Shown here piece by piece: positions 1 through 6,003 of a DNA stretch of 8,950 nt. Origin of the DNA: Clostridia bacterium (lineage in GTDB: Bacteria; Bacillota_A; Clostridia; Christensenellales; Aristaeellaceae); the NCBI GenBank assembly GCA_017530275.1, contig JAFXMP010000116.1, forward strand, positions 1 to 8,950, written 5' to 3'. How positions within the stretch are numbered: the first letter of the stretch is position 1; every line of letters begins with the position of its first letter. Below the pieces are notes generated by a model. The model was not told where the DNA came from, did no database searches, and saw nothing but the letters and a program-made list of their open reading frames with translations. The position numbers were made by a program, and so were the translations under genes.

Positions 1-81
1 CCGCTTTATCGGAAAGGCGACGACGCCGTATACGAGCTGGAGGCCGTGCCGGGCAGGTTCACCGTGTATCAGAAGGTATGA
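1..81 (+). CDS. C-terminal end of an unidentified protein (partial)
   Basis: The first frame is open from the window edge to a TGA at 79-81 and encodes 26 residues ending in GRFTVYQKV. The codon mix and GC-rich wobble positions resemble the genes to the right, so this is probably the end of a real gene whose body lies outside the window. There is too little sequence to assign a family. No T-tract terminator follows; a weak inverted repeat (CTTCTTA at 126-132, TAAGAAG at 151-157) lies downstream but has an 18-nt loop and no T-run. Confidence 0.5.
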   Translation, partial: PLYRKGDDAVYELEAVPGRFTVYQKV

Positions 82-189
82 CGCCGTGCGATAATAAGGT
101 CTGAGATTTGAATAACAGTTTTGTACTTCTTATAGAAACAGGAAAAGGGTTAAGAAGCAATACTTTCACAGCGGACACGAAACAGCCCA

Positions 190-218
190 TTGACAAACCT
201 AAAAACGTGCCGTATAAT
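190..218 (+). promoter_or_regulatory. Consensus sigma-A promoter of the ATPase gene
   Basis: TTGACA at 190-195 and TATAAT at 213-218 match both consensus hexamers perfectly and are separated by 17 nt, the optimal spacing. The predicted transcription start is near 225, about 48 nt upstream of the ATG at 273. It sits in the non-coding gap before the ATPase gene and points toward it. Such a strong core promoter in front of a single accessory gene suggests that a repressor normally limits it; the overlapping dyad at 222-260 is the obvious candidate site. Confidence 0.85.
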
Positions 219-221
219 CAT

Positions 222-260
222 TTTATAAAATCGTGTTTTAACAAAATATGATTTTATAAA
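222..260 (+). promoter_or_regulatory. 39-nt dyad between promoter and start codon (operator or 5' hairpin)
   Basis: Arms at 222-239 and 243-260 are reverse complements at 16 of 18 positions around a 3-nt centre (AAC). The two mismatches (G233/T249 and G235/T247) become G-U pairs in RNA, so a transcript could form an unbroken 18-bp hairpin. The left arm overlaps the predicted transcription start, and the right arm ends directly against the GGAGG at 261-265. It could be an operator for a repressor or a leader hairpin that affects translation or mRNA stability. It has no GC-rich stem followed by a T-run, so it is not a standard terminator. Confidence 0.6.
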
Positions 261-272
261 GGAGGTCATGCA

Positions 273-1676
273 ATGGCACGTTTTATTGGACGGGAAGAAG
301 AACTGCGGGCATTGGAAGCAGCTTACCAAAAAGATGATTTCCAGATGGCCGTGATTTATGGCCGCCGGCGTATCGGAAAAACAACGCTGCTCCGGCAGTT
401 TTGCAGGGATAAAAAGGCCGTGTTCTTTACGGCGATCAAAACGACGGCGGAGCGCAATGTGGAATTGTTCGGTCAATGCGCGCTGAAAGCGCTGACGCCG
501 GACATGAGCATGTCCTCCTTTCGTTCCTTCGACGACCTGTGCGTATTCCTGGGTAATCAAAGCCGGGATGAACGGGTGATCGTGGTCATTGACGAGCTTC
601 CCTATCTGGCCCGGAAGGAAGAGAGCATTACCTCCACCCTCCAAAAGCACATTGACGAGCAATGGCAGTTTGGAAAGATGTTTCTGATCGTCTGCGGCTC
701 CTCCGTAAGTTTTATGGAAGACGAGGTGCTCAGCGAAAAAAGCCCGCTCTTTGGCCGCCGCACGATGCAGCTGAAGCTGGACGCTTTCAATTATCGCCAG
801 ACGGCGCTGTTCCTGCCCTCCTGGTCGGCATATGATCAGGCCATCGCTTACGGCCTGACCGGCGGCATCGCCAAATATATCACGCTGTTTGATGAGAGCA
901 AAACGCTGGACGACAACATCGTTTCCCTGTTTTTCTCCAAATCCGGTTATCTTTATGAGGAAGCCGACAACCTGCTGACCCAAGAGTTCCGGGACGTGGA
1001 CGGGTACAGCCGCATCATTGAAACCATTGCCGCCGGGTCCAATCAGGTGCAGGAAATTGCCGACAAATCCGGCATCTCCGCACAGAACGTATCCCATTCC
1101 CTGAAAAACCTGACGGAAACGGGCATCGTGGAGCGCCAGCAGGCAATCACAGAGGAGCATAACAAAAAGAAGACCCGCTACGTCCTGACGGACGAGATGC
1201 TGCGCTTCTGGTATCGCTTTATCCCGGAGGCGATGGACGCCATCGAGATCGGAAAAGGGCAGCTCTATTACCAGCATAACGTGAAGCCGCAGCTTACCTC
1301 TTTCATGGGCAGCGTGTTTGAAAAAATGTGCAGGCAATATACCTTGGAAGCGGGCATTACCGGCGCGTTTCCCTGCACCGTGACCCGGATCGGCACCTGG
1401 TGGGGAACGAACCCTGATCTGCATGAGGAAACGGATATCGACGTCGTCGGCCTGGATAAAACCCGGAAGGAAGCTGTCATCGGGGAGTGCAAATTCAAGC
1501 ATGAAGTCACGGACAAAAAAGTGTACGACGCGTTGGCTGCGCGGCATCATTTGCTGCATGAAGGGTATCGGGTGGTGCAGTATCTGCTGTTTTCCGCCAG
1601 CGGGTTTTCGGATTGGCTGATGGAGGAAGCGAAAAACAGCGCACTGCAATTGATTCGGTTGGAAGAGATGTATTGA
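273..1676 (+). CDS. AAA ATPase with C-terminal DUF234 nuclease-like domain
   Basis: This 467-residue protein looks like a cytoplasmic member of the archaeal-type ATPase family (ATPase_2 plus DUF234). The Walker A motif is GRRRIGKT (residues 30-37). The Walker B motif is VIVVIDELPYL (102-112; Asp107 and Glu108), followed by a sensor-like IVCGSS near 139 and a GGIAKY motif near 197. A winged-helix segment spans about 243-310. The C-terminal part has the PD-(D/E)XK pattern: FEKM near 349, DID at 388-390 and GECKF at 404-408 (Glu405, Lys407). The start at 273 is fixed by GGAGG at 261-265, 7 nt upstream. It has its own promoter and converges with tnpV, so it is monocistronic. The natural substrate of this family is poorly defined; its members are common in accessory and mobile DNA. 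Nuclease activity is inferred from motifs only. Confidence 0.87.
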   Translation: MARFIGREEELRALEAAYQKDDFQMAVIYGRRRIGKTTLLRQFCRDKKAVFFTAIKTTAERNVELFGQCALKALTPDMSMSSFRSFDDLCVFLGNQSRDERVIVVIDELPYLARKEESITSTLQKHIDEQWQFGKMFLIVCGSSVSFMEDEVLSEKSPLFGRRTMQLKLDAFNYRQTALFLPSWSAYDQAIAYGLTGGIAKYITLFDESKTLDDNIVSLFFSKSGYLYEEADNLLTQEFRDVDGYSRIIETIAAGSNQVQEIADKSGISAQNVSHSLKNLTETGIVERQQAITEEHNKKKTRYVLTDEMLRFWYRFIPEAMDAIEIGKGQLYYQHNVKPQLTSFMGSVFEKMCRQYTLEAGITGAFPCTVTRIGTWWGTNPDLHEETDIDVVGLDKTRKEAVIGECKFKHEVTDKKVYDALAARHHLLHEGYRVVQYLLFSASGFSDWLMEEAKNSALQLIRLEEMY

Positions 1677-1695
1677 TCGGGCGATCTCCCGGAAC

Positions 1696-1721
1696 AAAAA
1701 AGCCGCCTCCGAAGAAGCGGC
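1696..1721 (-). terminator. Rho-independent terminator of tnpV (minus strand)
   Basis: Read on the minus strand, GCCGCTTC, loop TTCG and GAGGCGGC form an 8-bp stem with one G-U pair and a stable UUCG tetraloop, followed immediately by six T. It lies 22 nt past the tnpV stop codon. The plus-strand side has no T-run, so it should act in only one direction, and transcripts of the convergent ATPase gene may run into tnpV. Confidence 0.85.
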
Positions 1722-1743
1722 CGGGTCGTTATAGAATGGCAGG

Positions 1744-2124
1744 TTATCCGTAAATCAGCTCCGTCAGGATGCTTTCCTCTGCCCGATGGCGGATGCTGTT
1801 CATCCGGGCGACCCAAGTCATGGGATCTTGGGCTTTCAGGGCTTCATTAACGCCCTCTGCTTTCGCCATTTGCGGGATCATGCGATCCAGCCTGTCCCGG
1901 CTGGTTTCGTCGGTTTCCGCCAGATGATCGTACAGCTTGCCGGACAGGATCAAGCGGGTGTACAGCCAGGGGCGATGCTCCCGGAGATAATCCAGGCGCA
2001 TCCGTCCATAGTGGCCAATCGGCTTTTTAACCGTTTCGGGCAGGGCCAGATTGGGGAAATAATAGTCGCCGTGCAAGGTGTAATGGATGCCGTTTTCCGT
2101 CATTTCGATAGGCAGCGTTTTCAT
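1744..2124 (-). CDS. tnpV: TnpV-family transposon-associated protein
   Basis: This 126-residue protein resembles the TnpV family found in clostridial mobilizable and conjugative transposons such as Tn4451. Recognisable blocks are IGHYGRMRLDYLREHRPWLY (36-55), then GKLYDHLAETDE (62-73), and the C-terminal MTWVARMNSIRHRAEESIL (102-120). The length is normal for the family and the frame is intact. A strong ribosome site (AAGGAGG, complement of 2131-2137) lies 6 nt before the ATG at 2124. No membrane segment or signal peptide is seen. The role of TnpV in transposition is not established to my knowledge; its value here is as a marker of mobile DNA. No recombinase, mobilization or conjugation gene is visible within the window, so any element extends to the left or is a remnant. 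Confidence 0.85.
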   Translation of the reverse strand: MKTLPIEMTENGIHYTLHGDYYFPNLALPETVKKPIGHYGRMRLDYLREHRPWLYTRLILSGKLYDHLAETDETSRDRLDRMIPQMAKAEGVNEALKAQDPMTWVARMNSIRHRAEESILTELIYG

Positions 2125-2138
2125 GTTGATCCTCCTTT

Positions 2139-2345
2139 TTTCCGTCGTCGTTTCTCAAAAGCTGGTTTGGGTATCCACCCATCACAGAAGCATCTTTCCA
2201 TCCGATTTTGATTTCGCACCTTACCCAAACAGTTTTTGTACTGTGTTTTTTGTTTTGATCTGTTTTTGTTCATTTCCTACTATTTTAAAATTATTATTGA
2301 TTGAAATATAGTAAGTTTTGCACAAATTTCTGGTTTCCTGGCGAT
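2139..2345. other. AT-rich non-coding region upstream of tnpV
   Basis: This stretch holds no credible gene. Around 2230-2290 the plus strand is rich in T-tracts with repeated TGTTTTT-like units, and it contains a short inverted repeat (ACAGT at 2229-2233, ACTGT at 2240-2244). It should carry the tnpV promoter on the minus strand, but I found no convincing pair of -35 and -10 boxes. The composition differs sharply from the flanking genes, which fits the terminal region of an integrated element. Confidence 0.45.
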
Positions 2346-2368
2346 TTCGAGTCCTGTTGCAGCCACCA
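2346..2368 (+). other. tRNA 3'-end fragment, probable attachment site
   Basis: The order and spacing match the last 23 nt of a tRNA: T-loop consensus TTCGAGT (2346-2352), a 5-nt T-stem half CCTGT, a 7-nt acceptor half TGCAGCC, discriminator A (2365) and CCA (2366-2368). Upstream bases do not form the matching T-stem (GCGAT instead of ACAGG), and no D-arm or anticodon arm exists in the preceding 100 nt, so this is not a functional tRNA. A tRNA 3' end copied without its 5' part is the usual footprint of an integrative element at the end away from the intact tRNA. A chance match is possible. Confidence 0.5.
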
Positions 2369-2374
2369 GACTTT

Positions 2375-2398
2375 GTTGAAATAAAGATACGTTTCAAC
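2375..2398. repeat. Short inverted repeat between tRNA fragment and terminator
   Basis: GTTGAAA (2375-2381) and TTTCAAC (2392-2398) form a 7-bp dyad with a 10-nt loop, placed between the CCA and the strong terminator. It has no T-run. It may be a weak RNA hairpin of the former tRNA trailer or part of an integrase-binding region; neither can be decided from sequence alone. Confidence 0.3.
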
Positions 2399-2400
2399 AG

Positions 2401-2439
2401 CATCGAAACCCCTGTGAAAATAGGGGTTTCGATGTTTTT
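2401..2439 (+). terminator. Strong rho-independent terminator
   Basis: CATCGAAACCCCT (2401-2413) and AGGGGTTTCGATG (2422-2434) are perfect 13-bp reverse complements around an 8-nt loop, followed by five T (2435-2439). It acts on plus-strand transcription. No plus-strand gene lies between it and the ATPase, so it most simply belongs to the tRNA transcript whose 3' end sits 32 nt upstream. It also insulates the downstream operon from the left region. Confidence 0.87.
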
Positions 2440-2486
2440 GGCAACGCAATGAGTATGAACAATGGCTCAAAGTAGCTTTTTCATTG

Positions 2487-2517
2487 TTGAAGAATTCTTT
2501 CTAAAAAATTGTATTAT
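2487..2517 (+). promoter_or_regulatory. Possible promoter of the LRR/SH3b operon
   Basis: TTGAAG (2487-2492) and TATTAT (2512-2517) resemble sigma-A boxes, but the 19-nt spacing is long. The palindrome AAGAATTCTT (2490-2499) overlaps the -35 region. A start near 2524 would leave a leader of roughly 195 nt before the first ATG at 2720, in which I see only a small hairpin (GCTTTA at 2678-2683, TAAAGC at 2690-2695) just ahead of the ribosome binding site. This is the best candidate in the gap between the terminator at 2439 and the operon, but it is not a strong match. Confidence 0.35.
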
Positions 2518-2719
2518 ACACGATTCCACATAACCCACAGAAACTGTTCCAATTTGCGCCGATATGTTTTTTATCGCAGTAGGTTAAGGAATACTCTATA
2601 TACTTTTCAAAAGAGCCACAGTTTTTTCAGTGAAGTAATGAAACAAAACCAACTGTTCATTCGTCTTTATTATTGGAGCTTTACGAAAATAAAGCAGCCA
2701 GCAACGAGGAGAAATCGAA

Positions 2720-4351
2720 ATGAAACGCAAGATCATGATTGTTCTCTTGATAGTCCTTCTGTGTGGCCTATGCGCGCTCTGCACAGCGGAAAGCAGCGAC
2801 CTCAGTTCTGGAGATTATTCCTATGCTTATCTGGAAGATGGGACCATCTGCATCACAGCTTATCACGGCAGCGATGCAAAAATCAATGTTCCGGCGTATA
2901 TGGACGGCGTTTGCGTGACCCAGATCGGCGAAATGGCCTTTGCCGAATATGAGGTTCCTTCTATCACGTCCGTTACCCTTCCGGATACCGTTCGCGTCAT
3001 CGGCAAACAAGCCTTCAGCGGCTGCACAAAGCTAGCAAAGATCAATATACCGGCAGGATTGATAGAATTGGGCGATTTGTCCTTTATGGATTGCAGAAAG
3101 CTGTCCAAGCTGACGCTCCCTGCATCGCTGAAAACGATGGGGATCAATCCGTTTACAGGCTGCACATCGCTCCAACTGCATTTGGCAGCAGGCCAGACAT
3201 CGTTTGAAATTTTCAAAGGCGTGCTTTACACAACCGACGGGGTGCTGATCTTTGCCCCCGGAAATCAAAGCGGCATGGACATAAAGGAAGGAACAGTCTC
3301 CATTGGCGCTTATGCGTTTGCCGAAAACAGCAAGCTCAAAAAAGTGAATCTACCTGGTACTGTGACAGAAATCAGGGCCAATGCTTTTGTTAGCTGTTCC
3401 TCACTTCAGAGCATCACATTGCCCGAATCGCTGGTCAGCATCGGCGAACACGCTTTCCTCGGCTGCAAAAGCCTAAAATCCGTTTCTCTGCCTCTTTCTC
3501 TGACAAATCTTTCCGGCAACCCCTTTGCGTGCTGCGACGGTTTGGAGGCGTTCATCGTAACGGACAATCATCCGTGCTTCATCTGCATAGACGGCGTCCT
3601 TTATGAAAAAGAAACGGAAACGCTGATTTCCTTTCCCGCCGCCAAAGGCGAACATATAATGCTCCCGGACGGCATCCGCGTCATCGGCAGGGAAGCGTTT
3701 TACAATTGTCGGGAGCTTCGCTCTCTCAGCCTTCCCGATTCGGTGACAACACTGGAAGAAGCAGCCCTCCGTGGATGCATTGCGCTGACGGACATTCAAC
3801 TGCCGGACAGCGTCGCGTATCTGGGGAAATGGGCGTTGGCGGACTGTGGCTTCTCGGAAATCCATATTCCGTCCTCGCTGACCGAAATCAGTGATCTTTG
3901 CTTCGATAGTTGTACGCATTTAATGCGCATCGATATTCCTCAGAACATAACGCGCATTGGGAACAGCGCCTTTCAAAGCTGTTTTCAGCTTGCGGAAATC
4001 ACTATACCGGAAAGTGTAACTGAAATTGGACGGAACGCTTTTAACAGCTGCATGGCGCTGACTTCGGTCACGCTGCCTCCCAGGATCACTTCTATACAGC
4101 CCTATACCTTTATTTATTGCTTTGCTCTAAAGGAAATCCGCATACCGGATGGCGTCACCGAAATTGGAGAATGGGCGTTTGAAGGTACTTATGGTCTGGA
4201 AAAGGTTTATATTTCCGCCTCTGTTCAAACGATTGGCGATCGCGCCTTTGGCATAATGAACGATCATTTGACGATCGTCACTCCTTCTGGCTCCTATGCG
4301 GAAGCCTATGCGGCGGAGAATGGAATCCGCGTTGAAAATGAAAACAGATGA
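2720..4351 (+). CDS. Secreted BspA-type leucine-rich-repeat protein
   Basis: This 543-residue exported protein is built almost entirely of LRR_5 (BspA/TpLRR-type) repeats of about 23 residues, with the pattern LxxIxLPxSVxxIGxxAFxxC. An N-terminal signal peptide (1-23) has a Lys/Arg start, a Leu/Ile/Val core and a likely cleavage after LCTA; the lipobox is poor. About 15 repeats follow from residue 80 to 512, each usually with a Cys at the turn. Two repeats carry longer insertions that share a GVLY motif (167-170 and 292-295), pointing to an internal duplication. The C-terminal PSGSYAEAYAAENGI (522-536) is a typical BspA end. No sortase motif, SH3 domain or transmembrane anchor is visible. The start is supported by GAGGAG at 2706-2711, 8 nt upstream. 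It is the first gene of a four-gene cluster and ends 19 nt before the next start. Related proteins often bind host or surface ligands; the ligand here is unknown. Confidence 0.9.
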   Translation: MKRKIMIVLLIVLLCGLCALCTAESSDLSSGDYSYAYLEDGTICITAYHGSDAKINVPAYMDGVCVTQIGEMAFAEYEVPSITSVTLPDTVRVIGKQAFSGCTKLAKINIPAGLIELGDLSFMDCRKLSKLTLPASLKTMGINPFTGCTSLQLHLAAGQTSFEIFKGVLYTTDGVLIFAPGNQSGMDIKEGTVSIGAYAFAENSKLKKVNLPGTVTEIRANAFVSCSSLQSITLPESLVSIGEHAFLGCKSLKSVSLPLSLTNLSGNPFACCDGLEAFIVTDNHPCFICIDGVLYEKETETLISFPAAKGEHIMLPDGIRVIGREAFYNCRELRSLSLPDSVTTLEEAALRGCIALTDIQLPDSVAYLGKWALADCGFSEIHIPSSLTEISDLCFDSCTHLMRIDIPQNITRIGNSAFQSCFQLAEITIPESVTEIGRNAFNSCMALTSVTLPPRITSIQPYTFIYCFALKEIRIPDGVTEIGEWAFEGTYGLEKVYISASVQTIGDRAFGIMNDHLTIVTPSGSYAEAYAAENGIRVENENR

Positions 4352-4370
4352 AAAAAGGAGGCATCCTTCC

Positions 4371-5975
4371 ATGCATAAAAGAATCGCCTTGATGATCCTT
4401 TTCCTGCTGTCGTTTCTGCTTGCTTATCCCGCATTGGCCGACACGAAAGCGCCTTCTCTTCCCGAAGGCGATTTGCAAGTCTTGGCCGTCCGGCTAAAGC
4501 CCGACCGGGTATGGGAAGTGTATACCGGGCCCGGCCTGGATTATGCTGTCGCCAATAACGGAAAAGCCCGGCTGAGCACCAAGGATTGGGTACAGGTGCT
4601 GGGCGGCGAAGGCGGGGGCAGAATTTTGGTTCAGTATGCGATCAACGATCAGCGGCTGCGGATTGGGTGGATCGACGCGGATGCCTTGGTTGAGGAAGAT
4701 CGCACCTACGCAGTATGCTACGCACCGGGAGAAAACTACCTTTGGCGGCCTTGCCATTTGAACAGGGCTTGCTCTGTTACCGATGATCCTCTGCTTAGCC
4801 AAACGTCTGTTGTGAGCTTGCCTGCTCTGACAAAAGCCAGCTATCTTTGCCGTATGGGCGATTGGGCCATGATCGACGTGGCTACAAACAAAGGCCGCGT
4901 GCGGGGCTTCGTGCCCATGGACGCGGTCGCATTGGATGAAATCGACCTGAACCAAAATCCCAACTTCGCCGACGCGGCGGCGCTGCTGGAGCGGGCGAAC
5001 ATCGCGGCTGTGCCCCGGGGCATCAAGGACAAAGAGATCTATTTTGATCTGCAAAACGGCGGCGTTTTCTGGTATTACTACTATAACGAGGACTACAATG
5101 AAGTGCTGACGCCGCTGGAGTTTAACTGCAAGCTGGAACACGCCACAGACGAGGATGTAGGGAAGTATCTCACGGAAGCGCTGACCATGCTTTCCCGGGT
5201 GTACGACGGCGTTATTGACAACGCTTCGCCTTATCCTTGGACGGATGTGGAGCAGGCACGCGAAACCATTATCAGCAACGGCCTGCTCTATCAGGAATAC
5301 CTGGGCGAGCAGGGCCTCAGGGTGCTGCTGGATCAACTGGCGGCGCACGACGGGAACAACCGGGTGAACAGCCTCCGGGCAAGGCTGGCCTCCCGCCTGC
5401 TGGGCGTAAAAGACAACACCAATATAGACCCGGCGGAGGGCTGCGCCTGGTATGACGCGCTGCAAATTGCCCGTCAGAATGCCCTAAAGCCCGCGGACGC
5501 AGGGGTGTATGTGCAGGACCCCATCCTGCGGGCTGCGACGCAGCTATTGATCGAGCATTACGGCGCGGAATACGCTGGATATCCCAGCAGCCCGGAGGTG
5601 GACACGGCAAAATGCGTCACGGTGGTGGCGCTGGGCGAATGCGCCCGGGAAGAGAACGGGAATCAGGTGACGATTTGGGCAAACGGCGGCCATGAGCTGA
5701 TCGCGCTGTACAATGACAAAGAAATCATGCTCAGTTCCGGCTCCTGGTATCCGCTCAGGCTGACCATGGAGCGGCAGGCGGATGGAAGCTGGAATCTGAT
5801 CGAACTGGTGGAACCGGAGGACGGCGATTATTACCAATCCAGCATTCTGCGGATGTGCAATGGGGATCGGCAACTGGCGGAAAAAATGTATATCGAACCT
5901 TTCCCCATGGAAGAAGCGGTTCAAAAAGTATTGGCGTCACAGGGTTACCCGGACGCGGCGCGAATTGACCGCTGA
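4371..5975 (+). CDS. Secreted SH3b-domain protein, unknown function
   Basis: This 534-residue exported protein has a signal peptide (1-23, cleavage after YPALA before DT). An SH3b-like domain spans about 40-106 (VYTGPGLDY near 50, GWIDADAL at 99-106), and a second SH3-like module spans about 116-187 (GDWAMIDV, GFVPMDAV). A helical middle region of unknown family follows (195-390). The C-terminal part (about 395-505) has DGSWNLIELVEPEDGDYY, which resembles from memory the extension on some Firmicutes BlaR1-type M56 proteins (EYWxPRDGxYY). The frame is open further upstream to 4296, but I chose the ATG at 4371: it follows GGAGG (4357-4361) by 9 nt, starts exactly at the signal peptide and avoids a long overlap with the LRR gene. 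No enzymatic motif is seen. SH3b domains usually bind peptidoglycan or peptides, so a cell-envelope location is likely but the role is not known. Confidence 0.82.
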   Translation: MHKRIALMILFLLSFLLAYPALADTKAPSLPEGDLQVLAVRLKPDRVWEVYTGPGLDYAVANNGKARLSTKDWVQVLGGEGGGRILVQYAINDQRLRIGWIDADALVEEDRTYAVCYAPGENYLWRPCHLNRACSVTDDPLLSQTSVVSLPALTKASYLCRMGDWAMIDVATNKGRVRGFVPMDAVALDEIDLNQNPNFADAAALLERANIAAVPRGIKDKEIYFDLQNGGVFWYYYYNEDYNEVLTPLEFNCKLEHATDEDVGKYLTEALTMLSRVYDGVIDNASPYPWTDVEQARETIISNGLLYQEYLGEQGLRVLLDQLAAHDGNNRVNSLRARLASRLLGVKDNTNIDPAEGCAWYDALQIARQNALKPADAGVYVQDPILRAATQLLIEHYGAEYAGYPSSPEVDTAKCVTVVALGECAREENGNQVTIWANGGHELIALYNDKEIMLSSGSWYPLRLTMERQADGSWNLIELVEPEDGDYYQSSILRMCNGDRQLAEKMYIEPFPMEEAVQKVLASQGYPDAARIDR

Positions 5976-6003
5976 AACAAGAAATCAAGAAAGGATGATT
6001 CCT

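Noticed and set aside
1677..1691. CGGG/CCCG inverted repeat after the ATPase stop as a plus-strand terminator
   Set aside because: The stem is only 4 bp and is followed by an A-run rather than a T-run on the plus strand.
150..1697. A 515-codon open frame on the minus strand across the whole ATPase gene
   Set aside because: It mirrors the coding frame of a protein with clear Walker and nuclease-like motifs, has no ribosome site of its own, and its translation is rich in His, Gln and Phe with no recognisable domain. It is a shadow of the GC-rich wobble positions of the ATPase gene.
114..2242. Near-identical short motifs AACAGTTTTGTACT (114-127) and AACAGTTTTTGTACT (2228-2242) flanking the ATPase/tnpV region, possibly element-end repeats
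   Set aside because: They differ by one inserted T, are AT-rich and only 14-15 nt long; matches of this quality are expected by chance in a window this size, and no further flanking identity is seen.
2221..2403. A 60-codon minus-strand frame covering the tRNA-like fragment
   Set aside because: It starts inside the terminator region and its SGGCNRTRN segment is the usual spurious peptide read antisense across a tRNA 3' end. It has no ribosome site.
2509..2952. A 147-codon plus-strand frame overlapping the start of the LRR gene
   Set aside because: It conflicts with the well-supported LRR frame and has no ribosome site or signal peptide; its composition is that of non-coding AT-rich DNA followed by an out-of-frame read of the LRR gene.
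4494..5465. A 323-codon minus-strand frame opposite the second operon gene
   Set aside because: The plus-strand gene has a signal peptide, SH3 motifs and a good ribosome site; the antisense frame has none of these and no family resemblance.
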